Shown here: piece after piece, positions 52,401 through 59,993 of the stretch
Layout of the letters: the number at the start of each line of letters is the position of its first letter
Position numbering within the stretch: the first letter of the stretch is position 1
Assembly (NCBI GenBank): GCA_001789205.1
Contig: MFYT01000005.1
Coordinates: forward strand, 12,481 to 76,480
Length of the DNA stretch: 64,000 bases
Origin: Candidatus Raymondbacteria bacterium RIFOXYA2_FULL_49_16
Lineage (GTDB): Bacteria; Fibrobacterota; OXYB2-FULL-49-7; XYB2-FULL-49-35
Direction of reading: 5' to 3'
The notes under the pieces: generated by a model
Seen by the model: the letters and a program-made list of their open reading frames with translations, nothing else
The model's database searches: none
What the model was told of the DNA's origin: nothing
Translations under genes and position numbers: made by a program

Positions 52401-52972
52401 TCAGGTATTTTTACCGTCCCATAAGCGACAGCCTATATGCCGCGGATGAGTGGAACGACTATTACTATTCGCTCCGTGTGCGCCAGGCTTTCAAAAAAAG
52501 CCTCACCATCGAAAGCGAGCCGTCGCTTGAGTGGATTGACCGGACAAAGGAGCAGCCCGCTCTTGTCTATGCCATCAGGAACAGAAAAATCGCCACCGAA
52601 GTGTCGTGGCGCGCGCACCGTCTCCTCTCATTCCCCCTGTCGCTTGTTGCGGGACAGAGCGACCAGACCGGCCCCACCGACCTGGTGCGCGCAACCCACT
52701 ATTCCCTGAAGCCGGGCATCATGGTTTCGGTCGCGGAAAAGGGAAAGGCCGAGGCATCGTACGAATACGCCCATGTACGCACCCGTGCGTCCTGGCTCCT
52801 CTATGAAATGGCCGACGGCAACGCGCCTGGAACAACCCATCGATGGAGCATCTCAGCCAACTATGCCTTTAACCAGAACATGCACCTGAACCTTTTTTAT
52901 GCGGGCGAACGTGAAGACAATGCCCCGAAGGCGGTGCATCGGGCCACCGCGGAACTCAAGGCCTATTTTTAA
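49475..52972 (+). CDS. Large outer-membrane protein, probable beta-barrel (unknown function)
   Basis: 1165 aa from the ATG at 49475, which starts the signal peptide RTLFATFVCTCCLVAGAEG; the frame extends upstream to 49376 inside the propeller gene. The N-terminal part (about 30-330) has repeated strand-rich motifs: LFRRGVELKDGTDYRVDYLA, GSKTIGISMGSGNAFSIDQA, RVLVEIESPRLKGSLGDLYL. The rest is a long series of alternating strands with aromatic girdles such as YRPISDSLYAADEWNDYYYS and the aromatic C-terminus ELKAYF, as in outer-membrane barrels. I recall similar proteins in other FCB phyla, without known function. It is followed by an Omp85 gene 9 nt later. Confidence 0.75.
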   Translation: MRTLFATFVCTCCLVAGAEGPFFSPVSRTAVVAADCDTLTVSQKKVMTGSVRLFRRGVELKDGTDYRVDYLARRITLLSGAMEAETLLVCFEEFSLDFKPVYFHRSEENALQPYDSTAEAGGEASAPDIPVDEPSTLVIGGSKTIGISMGSGNAFSIDQALDVTIQGTVADNVSVRAILTDQNLPFQPEGNTESIREVDRVLVEIESPRLKGSLGDLYLAQTDARFGAFSRKVKGVQAQYRGAADGRISAAAAVSEGSYHVMEFHGQEQNQGPYRLTSKEGASGIIVLAGTERVLVDGTIKQRGENRDYIIEYGNGQIIFTPRCLITADNTITVEYEYSERDYPSTLLAGSGNASLFEKKLTLSGSIVRERDDWAHPVRGALDDNDRLAMKTAGDSGFAEGSGVFLMDPDSVYIYRGFYARSSAPDSHFIHYPPDSVWRFINKPIYDVSFTDAGAQGSYAPVIDTTPIDPNLSGTYARGTVYYEYRGTGNGSFVPGKRLSLPRDHAVGSFRYSFAPSGNITIHGETAASAMDNNALSDRDDRDNTGGATVNEFTLRLGNYIPEKGPGLFTLIGKQEYLQARFTPFSPVQNYYVFDKKWGLSFPVSRQPLLSTAEGSLAYAPLKQIEVTGAAGKAILDQESAYRASAGCALRANDRTLNALQEFIAASIADTEKSVERTTVSAGARIGKFSPRAGFIGEQVEKTRGPLLATRNSYQEYTAGAACGRIGIFSGENSITFRNDMKGNGDDPARLVDSAKGLTIVHRIALNGPAAATLDLEMTNRRSNRLEGGRWQSYGSDLVEANAAISPFDNACDVRLQYSLLATRSQVMVDLYEFVGAGLGDYRKDSVSGDYVFRPGGDYALRGARVDANAAGKDINAADLTLRISAYLNRLDALKKSAGFLKDLWFDTYISAEQDKYPMAYGGSVQRTLLRYIPDPVPGAVDGGVCARYLLSAKQDVNLQPEGNSFSLRLRLYPRFRYFYRPISDSLYAADEWNDYYYSLRVRQAFKKSLTIESEPSLEWIDRTKEQPALVYAIRNRKIATEVSWRAHRLLSFPLSLVAGQSDQTGPTDLVRATHYSLKPGIMVSVAEKGKAEASYEYAHVRTRASWLLYEMADGNAPGTTHRWSISANYAFNQNMHLNLFYAGEREDNAPKAVHRATAELKAYF

Positions 52973-52981
52973 GAGGAAACC

Positions 52982-55093
52982 ATGCGACGTCTGATACTGG
53001 TATTGACTGTTATTCTCTGTTCCATTGTACAGGGAAGCATGCTGGTCGATTCGGTGGTCATTTCAGGCGCAACGTCGGTCCCGGAAGCAGCCGCGCTCTT
53101 TGCTGTCAGAAAAGGGGATTCCACGACCGAAGCGATGATCGGGAACGCCTTTGCCCGGTTCAGGGAGGCGTATGAAAAAGAGGCCGCGCTCTCGTGCGGC
53201 TTCCTCCTTTCCACAACACAGGACAGTCTGCGCGGTTCATGCACCATCACCATTACTGTGAGCGAAGGCGCCTGGGTGCGCTCCCTTGCCTTGGCGCCTG
53301 AACCTGAGGAGAGCCCTGTGCCGCCGCTCCGCTTGCTCTATCACAAAGAGGGGGGACCCTTTGCCGATGATTCGCTCCAGGGCGACATGCGGCGCATGCG
53401 TTCGTGGTATGCCGATAGGTCATTGACAGCCAGTATTACCGTGGAAACCATGGGTGCGCGTGAAAAGAGGATCGTCTTCGCCATTACTCTTAGGCCTGCG
53501 CATGCGCGTCTTTTGTTTGCGGGAAACCGTTTCTTTGATCAGGCAACGCTTGCCGCGGCTGCCGCGGAAACAGACCCCATTCCGGCCCTGCGGCGGCTCT
53601 ATCACACGCAGGGTTTCTTCGCCGTCTCCTTTGATTCACAAAGCCGTGATTCGGTTACCACGATCACAATAACCGAGTGTGCGCGGTCGCCCTTTGCGTC
53701 CGTCCTTATGGTTGGCAACGATAAAATCCCGCCTGACACGCTTCTCAGCTATGCCTCATTCAAACGCGGCGAACCATTCAGCGAGGAGCGGGTAACGGGT
53801 ATCATACAGGCCATGCTGGCCTGGTACGAAAACCACGGGTTCCCCTTTTGTGAAATTTCGCCGCGGGAATTCACGTATGGCCCGGAAGGCGTTATCGTTT
53901 CACTTGCCATCAGCGAAAAGGGACGCTACCATTTCGGGAACCTCTATGTGTATGGCGCTGCCACCACAAAGCCCGGGGCCATTACCCGCCTTGCCGGGTT
54001 CAGAGAAGGATCGTTATTCAGCCAGACTGAGCTTTTGAAACTCACTGCCCGCCTGGCGCGGAGCAGTCTCTTTGAGACGGTTGAAGAGCCGCGCATCACA
54101 GTGCAGCAGGGCCGCAGAGTGGCTGATGTGCATATCAGAGTTGTAGAAGGTTCGCACAACAGCGCCGAGGGCATGGTTGGCTATGCGCCGGGCCAGGAAG
54201 GGGATGGTGAAAACCGTTTTTCCGGATATGCCCATCTTGCCCTGGGAAACATTGCCGGCACCTGCAGAAGCCTGAGCTTTGATTATCTGCGTGAAACACC
54301 GGTGCTTTCCGGGGATTTCAGATACCGCGAACCCTGGGTATTGGGAAGCAGAATCAGCGCCGAAGGCGCCTTTTCTTACCATACGGATGAAGCCGAAGCC
54401 TATACCATCTGGGAAACCGGAGTACGTATAGTGGTTCCTTTTTCCGACCAAGTCACCTTTTCCACAGGCATTGCCCAGTCAGCCAATACCTACCGCGACA
54501 CAGGTTCGTTCTTCTCCACTGATCGGACCTATGCCACGCTCGCAGGCATTACAATCGATGCACGCGATTTTCCCGACAATCCCAGGTCTGGATATTTCCT
54601 GGAACTCCCAGTGCGCTACGGAAGAAAAAGGGGTAGCACCGGGGTTTTCAACGAAGCCGCCTTTTCCGCGAACGCCGAATATATCCTGCCCATGGGGAGG
54701 ACCCAAGCGCTGTATTGCAAGGCCGCCTACCGAACGCTGGCATCAAACGATCCCACGTTGAACAGGGGCGAACTTTTTCCCCTGGGCGGCGCGTTGACCG
54801 TGCGGGGCTACCGGGAAAACCAGTTTTACGGGAAAACCATCGCCTTTGCAAGGACCGAATACCGGTTTCTCGCGGGACTGCGTTCGCGCTTTGCCCTCTT
54901 TTTCGACCTTGGCGCCACAGCGGATAGACCGGCGATTTTCAGGGAGGTTTCCGCGCGCAACCTCCTGTTCGGATACGGCGCAGGCTTTTCATTGAAAACA
55001 AAAGCTGGACTTTTAGGGATAGACTATGGCCTGGCCCGGAATTCCCCTGTGCTCGAGGGAAAAATCCACCTGAATATTAAAAATTCTTTTTGA
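52982..55093 (+). CDS. BamA/TamA-like Omp85 outer-membrane protein
   Basis: 703 aa with signal peptide (LILVLTVILCSIVQGSM), about four POTRA-like repeats (VDSVVISGATSVPEAAALFA; FASVLMVGNDKIPPDTLLSY; YHFGNLYVYGAATTKPG) and a C-terminal 16-strand barrel from about residue 380 (GDFRYREPWVLGSRISAEGA; LGGALTVRGYRENQFYGKTI with the VRGY motif of strand 6 loop). Omp85 proteins insert or export proteins at the outer membrane. It is smaller than a normal BamA (about 800 aa), and lies directly behind the large barrel gene, so it may serve that protein specifically. Confidence 0.9.
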   Translation: MRRLILVLTVILCSIVQGSMLVDSVVISGATSVPEAAALFAVRKGDSTTEAMIGNAFARFREAYEKEAALSCGFLLSTTQDSLRGSCTITITVSEGAWVRSLALAPEPEESPVPPLRLLYHKEGGPFADDSLQGDMRRMRSWYADRSLTASITVETMGAREKRIVFAITLRPAHARLLFAGNRFFDQATLAAAAAETDPIPALRRLYHTQGFFAVSFDSQSRDSVTTITITECARSPFASVLMVGNDKIPPDTLLSYASFKRGEPFSEERVTGIIQAMLAWYENHGFPFCEISPREFTYGPEGVIVSLAISEKGRYHFGNLYVYGAATTKPGAITRLAGFREGSLFSQTELLKLTARLARSSLFETVEEPRITVQQGRRVADVHIRVVEGSHNSAEGMVGYAPGQEGDGENRFSGYAHLALGNIAGTCRSLSFDYLRETPVLSGDFRYREPWVLGSRISAEGAFSYHTDEAEAYTIWETGVRIVVPFSDQVTFSTGIAQSANTYRDTGSFFSTDRTYATLAGITIDARDFPDNPRSGYFLELPVRYGRKRGSTGVFNEAAFSANAEYILPMGRTQALYCKAAYRTLASNDPTLNRGELFPLGGALTVRGYRENQFYGKTIAFARTEYRFLAGLRSRFALFFDLGATADRPAIFREVSARNLLFGYGAGFSLKTKAGLLGIDYGLARNSPVLEGKIHLNIKNSF

Positions 55094-55183
55094 AGCAAAT
55101 GAATTAGCGTTTGAATTGCTATCTTGCCATACGACAATGTGTTATGCTATTCTTAAATATGACTGTTTTTGATACACCCGTAT

Positions 55184-55606
55184 TTATTTCCGGGCGCTCC
55201 GCAACAACGCAAGGGCGCTGGCCTTGAGCGTGGAGAATTCTTCCTCAAGCGCCTTGTACAATTCCATGTCCGTATTGAAGCGGATCCCTATGCCATCGGC
55301 CAAATAAGTAATCGGCCACATTTTGGATTGGTCGATCTCGCCTTGTAAATTGTCAAGCGCTGCGGTTATTTGTTTTTCGCCTGCATCGTCCGGAGCCACA
55401 ATATCCAGGTAGCTTTTAACTCGATTGCCTCCGGGTTCCACCTCGCAATTGTCCTTGATGAGTTTTCCCGTATTGTCTTCGGCCACGGCCGTTATATCTG
55501 CGGGGCCTTTAAGCTTCGGCTGTTTATGCGGCCGGTGAAGGTGAAAGAATGAATTGATCCCTTCTTGCCCATCTTTTGAAACGACCCGTTGAGATGTGAG
55601 ATACAT
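55184..55606 (-). CDS. Unknown third gene of the HigBA-like operon
   Basis: 140 aa from the ATG at 55606, which overlaps the higA stop (TAATG) and has GGAGGCGG upstream. Not recognised: an N-terminal part (YLTSQRVVSKDGQEGINSFF) and a charged alpha/beta part (LDIVAPDDAGEKQITAALDN) ending in a helix. Being coupled to a toxin-antitoxin pair it could be an accessory component, but no function can be given. Confidence 0.6.
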   Translation of the reverse strand: MYLTSQRVVSKDGQEGINSFFHLHRPHKQPKLKGPADITAVAEDNTGKLIKDNCEVEPGGNRVKSYLDIVAPDDAGEKQITAALDNLQGEIDQSKMWPITYLADGIGIRFNTDMELYKALEEEFSTLKASALALLRSARK

Positions 55607-56058
55607 TATGCCGCCTCCCTTCTTCTGTCGAACCATTCCCGGCGCACGGTTCTTTTCCGGTCCGTGTCCATACTGATCCTGTATGCATTGACGCAATTAA
55701 TATGATCGTGCGGCCCGAACAGCGATTCGTACGGAATGCCGAGTTTGTTATGCAGGTTCTCTATCATTGTACGGGTCATTTTTTTCCCTGCTAGCACTTC
55801 TGTTGCTCTGTTTTTACCACCCACGATGCGGGCCAGGTCCACTCTCCGTAAGTCATCCTGGTCCATCCTGAATTTTATAGCCTCGACCGGATTGGGCGGC
55901 GCAATGGGATGGTGTTTTTCCTCATAGGCGTCCACGAGCATGATGAGCACTTCGAGCTTGTCGCCCTCCGGAGTGTTGGGTTCAACCTCCCACAGTTTCC
56001 GTATCTCCGCCAGCGCGCCCTTGTGATCCGCTTCGGTTTTGATTGGTTTAATATTCAT
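55606..56058 (-). CDS. higA: HigA-like antitoxin (XRE family)
   Basis: 150-aa HigA-type antitoxin: an N-terminal segment (MNIKPIKTEADHKGALAEIR) typical of the toxin-binding part and a C-terminal helix-turn-helix (DLRRVDLARIVGGKNRATEV, LAGKKMTRTMIENLHNKLGI, PYESLF). It overlaps the 3' end of the toxin gene by 11 nt; toxin before antitoxin is the HigBA order. It normally neutralises HigB and represses the operon. Confidence 0.88.
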   Translation of the reverse strand: MNIKPIKTEADHKGALAEIRKLWEVEPNTPEGDKLEVLIMLVDAYEEKHHPIAPPNPVEAIKFRMDQDDLRRVDLARIVGGKNRATEVLAGKKMTRTMIENLHNKLGIPYESLFGPHDHINCVNAYRISMDTDRKRTVRREWFDRRREAA

Positions 56059-56362
56059 TTGACCATACCTCCTCGGCGTTTATTTTATCGTACTGCTTGT
56101 GGGTTCCTATAAAACAGACGTACAGGCACCTGAACGCATACTTTGCCGCCACAATGAGCCGGTATTTGTTCCCTGCTATGTTAAAGACTAGCCTTTGGTT
56201 TCCAATGACGCTGACGCTGCCGAATTGCGCTTTCACTTCGTTCGGCGTGCTCCAATCCGCTTTCGAGGCCTCCTGGTACCATTCCTTGAGCGGCTGCTCG
56301 GAATCCTTGTATTCCGGTTTCTCCCAGAAGGCCTTCAGGGTTGACCGCGAGATTATGCGCAT
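56048..56362 (-). CDS. higB: HigB-family mRNA interferase toxin
   Basis: 104-aa toxin of the HigB_toxin family, a ribosome-dependent RNase. Seen: MRIISRSTLKAFWEKPEYKD, ADWSTPNEVKAQFGSVSVI, then RLVFNIAGNKYRLIVAAKYA and YVCFIGTHKQYDKINAEEV, all typical. The length is standard. It heads a three-gene operon. The promoter region is AT-rich (TAATATAATATTTAG next to the start at 56374-56388). Confidence 0.9.
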   Translation of the reverse strand: MRIISRSTLKAFWEKPEYKDSEQPLKEWYQEASKADWSTPNEVKAQFGSVSVIGNQRLVFNIAGNKYRLIVAAKYAFRCLYVCFIGTHKQYDKINAEEVWSNEY

Positions 56363-56415
56363 ACCTATAATATAATATTTAGTTCCAGAAAATGGAACTA
56401 ATTTCTTTCATTCCA

Positions 56416-56468
56416 TGAAAAAACCGCCGACACGCCTTATTTGCGGGCTGTCCCGGCGGGTCTCTTTT
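56416..56468. terminator. Possible bidirectional terminator-like hairpin
   Basis: Stem CCGCCG (56424-56429) with CGGCGG (56454-56459), extended by ACA/TGT, with an A-tract before and TCTCTTTT after. There is no gene on the left that needs it on the plus strand; it would separate the higB promoter from the region to the right. The gap 56363-56691 holds this and the direct repeat. Confidence 0.35.
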
Positions 56469-56515
56469 CCATTCGTTCCGCCATGAAGAGAGGAGCCAAG
56501 GCCTGTCTTTTGGGT

Positions 56516-56553
56516 ATTCTTAAACATTTAGAGCAAAAGTATCACAGGGTTTG
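56516..56553 (+). repeat. 38-bp imperfect direct repeat, left copy
   Basis: ATTCTTAAACATT-(T/A)AG-(A/G)GCAAAAGTATCA then AG-GTTTG, matching 63434-63471 at 34 of 38 positions. It lies between higB and the SWIB gene. The right copy is between the MTase pair and the recombinase-side genes. Confidence 0.7.
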
Positions 56554-56691
56554 CACGTTAAACCATCGGCCGCGGATGTCGTGGCCCAAGCCTGCGCGCA
56601 CTGAACATGACGCTGGTGCGCTATATAGAAAGACATTTATATTTCAAGGCGTATTCTCGTTTCTATCAACCCTAAACTACAGGAGTTCTCA

Positions 56692-56952
56692 ATGGCAGCA
56701 AAAAAGGCTAATGCGGCGTTCATGAAACCACTCACTCCAAGCGAAGAGCTGGCGGCGATAGTAGGCTCCAAGGCACTACCCAGGACACAGGTCGTTAAAA
56801 AACTTTGGGAGTACATCAAGAAAAACAAGCTCCAGGATGCTAAAAACAAACGCAACATCAATGCTGACGAAAATCTCAAGAAGGTCTTTGGCGGGAAAAA
56901 GACGGTCAGCATGTTCGAAATGACGAAGCTCGTTTCAAGGCACCTTTCATAA
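56692..56952 (+). CDS. SWIB/MDM2-domain protein
   Basis: 86 aa, a single SWIB (BAF60b) domain: FMKPLTPSEELAAIVGSKAL, QVVKKLWEYIKKNKLQDAKN, RNINADENLKKVFGGKKTVS, MFEMTKLVSRHL. The domain is best known from eukaryotic chromatin remodellers and from chlamydial topoisomerase fusions, and stand-alone versions are common in some bacterial phyla; the role is probably DNA-linked. It is on the plus strand between minus-strand defence genes and is followed by a strong GC-rich hairpin. Confidence 0.92.
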   Translation: MAAKKANAAFMKPLTPSEELAAIVGSKALPRTQVVKKLWEYIKKNKLQDAKNKRNINADENLKKVFGGKKTVSMFEMTKLVSRHLS

Positions 56953-56960
56953 TAATCCGG

Positions 56961-56989
56961 ATCCGGCGGTCCTTTCCGGGCCGCCGGAT
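56961..56989 (+). terminator. GC-rich hairpin after the SWIB gene
   Basis: Perfect 9-bp stem ATCCGGCGG (56961-56969) and CCGCCGGAT (56981-56989) with an 11-nt loop, 8 nt after the stop codon. No T-tract follows, so it may work as a factor-dependent terminator or stabilise the mRNA end. The rest of 56990-57255 is GC-rich and shows no supported gene. Confidence 0.5.
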
Positions 56990-57255
56990 TACCACTCCTA
57001 TATACCCGCCCTGCGGTCCGGATCGCCAAGCCTCATCCGGTCCTCGGGGCATCCCCAACGCCCGCACACACGGCCGCCGCCGGTCCTGCTGGCCCAGCGT
57101 CGTCCGCGAGTACGGGCGGCAGAACCAACCGCCGGAGCCCCACCACCCGCCTGCAATCGTGGCTTCCGCAAAGCCGTCCGCCACCATTGCAGGACACCCC
57201 TTTATTATATTGCCATGACGAATGCATAATATTAGTTTTGATACAAAGTTTTTAA

Positions 57256-57411
57256 GGATGTGGTTTCAATCGTATTAAAATTCTTGACTACCAGCAGGTG
57301 TTCTCTATTAAACGAAAAGATTATAAAAAATTAAACCTTTCTCTTGGATCCAAACATAATGTTATTCTCCATTTTCATTTATCCGGCATTCGCGCTGAAC
57401 CTGTGGATTAA
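57256..57411 (+). pseudogene. Possible coding remnant without start codon
   Basis: An open stretch of 51 codons after a TAA, reading GCGFNRIKILDYQQVFSIKR ... LNLSLGSKHNVILHFHLSGI and ending RAEPVD-stop, looks like real protein sequence but has no start or ribosome-binding site. It may be the end of a lost gene. Not recognised and weakly supported. Confidence 0.2.
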
Positions 57412-57473
57412 TAGAGCTTATTGATAGCAACTTGCTGTCCCAATATCATTTGATTCTGGGACACCCATTCCTT

Positions 57474-59993
57474 TTATTTTATCTCTGTTATATCTTTTTG
57501 TCTCAATACAGTGTCGTATAGGCCTATATCCTCGCCCTCATGCTTGTTTATGCCCGTATAGATCAAACTTGAATCCTCATAACGCTTGAACTTGTACACT
57601 GCGTCGTTCATCAGGTTGCTGTTGAAGACCCCCAGACTAACAAGCAACTCGAAGTCCTTCACTACCAGGCCTGTTACCTTTTTGAACAGCCCGGGTTCCA
57701 GTTGCGTAATCACATCTTTCAACGATCTCTCCCGGTAGTCGGTAAGGTACATGAAGATAGGAACCCTCGTGGCAAACTTTATTAGCTTCTCCTGAATCTG
57801 TTTCCGCAAGCTCTTGTACTCCTTTTCTTCCTCGGTTAGTTCCTTCTTCTTCTTGGTGGATAGCTCCTCGTCGTTGGCCTCCTTGCGGGCCTTCTTCACT
57901 GCTTCCGACTTGTTTATGATGGTTTCGATGTCCTGATTCAGATTGCGGAAACCTTCTATGCTCATGAGGGCATCCAACGCCTTCTTGTTGTCCATCAGGC
58001 GCCGCAAGGTGTTGTTGTCCACATTTACCAGGAGGGCGCTTTCCCAGCGCCTCGCAAGCAGAGTTGCAGTCGTGCCGCTCATGGCCATGTCAAGAATGCC
58101 AGCAGCGTCAATCTGCTTCATTGAACTGCCGTCGTAGGCCAGGACCGGCAGGAAACTTATGAACTCCTCCACTTTCTTCTCCGTGTTCGCCTCGTTAATA
58201 TTCAACCGGCAACTGTAATCGGCAATCTGCCGCAATGCCCGGTCCGGAGCAAAGTCGAAAACGTAGCACTCCTCTTTTATGACCTGCTCTTCGTTCGGGG
58301 TTGCACCATCGGAGTTTCGAACCGTCCAGGGAGACTGCACCCGGAATGCAGCCTGAAAATAGGTCTCCGGGCTGGAGGAGTTGCGCAGCATTAGAATGCC
58401 CGTCCACGGTTTCACCGTCACACCTGTGGTCAACTTGCCACAGGACAGGGTGATAGTCTTAGTCTTGAGGGGATCGTCCATTGCCTCCAGCACCGGCGGC
58501 AAAGCGGCTACGCCGATTCCGGCGGCGCTCCCTGCCGCAACTATAATTTTATAGTCGTGGTAGAACCTGTTCTGCTTCTTCGCCAGCATGTTCCGCATAG
58601 CGTGACAGGCCGCCACGCTTGGCATGAACCAGAACGAGTGCGAAAGCACACCTAGTAGCCTCGTGTCCGAGTACGGCATCGGCGGCTTCTGCGCTCCGAG
58701 CTTCAGGTTGTCAATGCTGGTCGGCATAAATGCGCCGCGAATCAGGTCCAGCCATTTCTGAACCTCGTCTTCATACTTGAACTTCGCTTTGTCGCCGACA
58801 CCCTCGGCTGAAAAGAATACGTTCAAGTCGAACTCGTTGAACTCGCCCTGCATTGCGATTTCACGGATCGCGTCCGGGAGTTGGTAGGTTAGGAGCACCA
58901 TCCGAGGCAACGCGGCATAGGGGTTGCCTGGGCCTTTCCAGTCCCGCTTAGCCCGCTGTTCGTCTGAATAGGTCCAGTTGTAGATTTGCTCTTCGATGAA
59001 CTCGCCTGACGCGATTGCTCTGAACGGCGTGCCGGACAGGTAGAGATAACCGTCTGTGGTGATCGGCATGATGTCTTCGATCTCTTCGTCCCGATCTTTC
59101 AGGAATTCCGCTCCTTGCCCCTCACCGAAGGCCATCTCCTTCTCATCCTCCGCCTCGAACAACTCCTTTGCGTTCTCCCGCCATGCGCCGTAGTGGTATT
59201 CGTCCAGAACCACGCAATCCCAAGTCGTAGAATGCACCCATTCATTCTTCGTCTTGATACCTCCTGTACTTGGGTTGCGGCCCAGGTAGTCTTGAAACGA
59301 CCCGAAGCACACGAAAGGCTTCTTCTTGTCGGCGTCCTCATACGAAAGACCGCCCGGCTTGATGAACTGCCAGCCCTTGAAGTCCACGTGACACTTCAAG
59401 TCCTCCTCCCAGGCGCTTTGCACCGCCGGTTTGAACGTCAGCACCAACACCTTGCGCCAGCCCATCTTCTTCGCCAACTGGTAGGAGGCAAAGGTCTTCC
59501 CGAAACGCATCTTGGCATTCCAGAGAAAGTGCGGCGGCTTGTTGCGGTTGCCCTTCTCTTTGCGCCAACTGGCGAAATAGACCGCCGTCTTCTCGACCGC
59601 TGCTTCCTGTTCCGGCCGCATCTTGAAATCCAGCGACCGGTTCTCTTCGTTCAGTTGCCCGGTCCGCACCGCGATGATAGCCGCCTTGATCTGATCCACC
59701 GAGCATCGGAACCATTCGCCTTCGGGGTTCTTGACGCCGTTGATCCGCACCATCCGGTGTACGTCATGGTCAGTGAACACCGTCCCGTCATTGCGCATGG
59801 CGGACTCTTCCAGAACTATCCGGTACGGCGGCTTGCCGGGACGCAACGTCGGATACTGCTGGGTGACGCGGCTCTGCACGTCCACAGTCGTGTAGCCGAC
59901 TTTGAGCAGGCCCGCATACTGCGGGTTGGTATCCTCGTAGGCGTAGATGGTAGGCCGCGATTGTGGACGCGGAGGGAAAAATTTGTTACTCAT
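57474..59993 (-). CDS. GIY-YIG-like (T5orf172) nuclease-SF2 helicase fusion
   Basis: 839 aa. The N-terminal ~110 residues (PTIYAYEDTNPQYAGLLKVG, YTTVDVQSRV, VFTDHDVHRMVRINGVKNPE, GEWFRC) resemble the T5orf172/GIY-YIG nuclease group. A SF2 helicase follows: Walker A WNAKMRFGKTFASYQLAK at about 158-175, DEYH box in WDCVVLDEYHYGAWREN near 270, motif III LYLSGTPFRA, and C-terminal RecA domain with LSCGKLTTGVTVKPWTGILM and FQAAFRVQSPW. The C-terminal 200 residues are helical. It is the last gene of the operon and overlaps the DUF1016 gene by 8 nt. Probably the ATP-driven restriction component. Confidence 0.85.
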   Translation of the reverse strand: MSNKFFPPRPQSRPTIYAYEDTNPQYAGLLKVGYTTVDVQSRVTQQYPTLRPGKPPYRIVLEESAMRNDGTVFTDHDVHRMVRINGVKNPEGEWFRCSVDQIKAAIIAVRTGQLNEENRSLDFKMRPEQEAAVEKTAVYFASWRKEKGNRNKPPHFLWNAKMRFGKTFASYQLAKKMGWRKVLVLTFKPAVQSAWEEDLKCHVDFKGWQFIKPGGLSYEDADKKKPFVCFGSFQDYLGRNPSTGGIKTKNEWVHSTTWDCVVLDEYHYGAWRENAKELFEAEDEKEMAFGEGQGAEFLKDRDEEIEDIMPITTDGYLYLSGTPFRAIASGEFIEEQIYNWTYSDEQRAKRDWKGPGNPYAALPRMVLLTYQLPDAIREIAMQGEFNEFDLNVFFSAEGVGDKAKFKYEDEVQKWLDLIRGAFMPTSIDNLKLGAQKPPMPYSDTRLLGVLSHSFWFMPSVAACHAMRNMLAKKQNRFYHDYKIIVAAGSAAGIGVAALPPVLEAMDDPLKTKTITLSCGKLTTGVTVKPWTGILMLRNSSSPETYFQAAFRVQSPWTVRNSDGATPNEEQVIKEECYVFDFAPDRALRQIADYSCRLNINEANTEKKVEEFISFLPVLAYDGSSMKQIDAAGILDMAMSGTTATLLARRWESALLVNVDNNTLRRLMDNKKALDALMSIEGFRNLNQDIETIINKSEAVKKARKEANDEELSTKKKKELTEEEKEYKSLRKQIQEKLIKFATRVPIFMYLTDYRERSLKDVITQLEPGLFKKVTGLVVKDFELLVSLGVFNSNLMNDAVYKFKRYEDSSLIYTGINKHEGEDIGLYDTVLRQKDITEIK

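Noticed and set aside
57033-57227. Minus-strand ORF in GC-rich DNA after the SWIB gene
   Set aside because: Composition-driven open frames occur on both strands here, with no ribosome-binding site or recognisable sequence.
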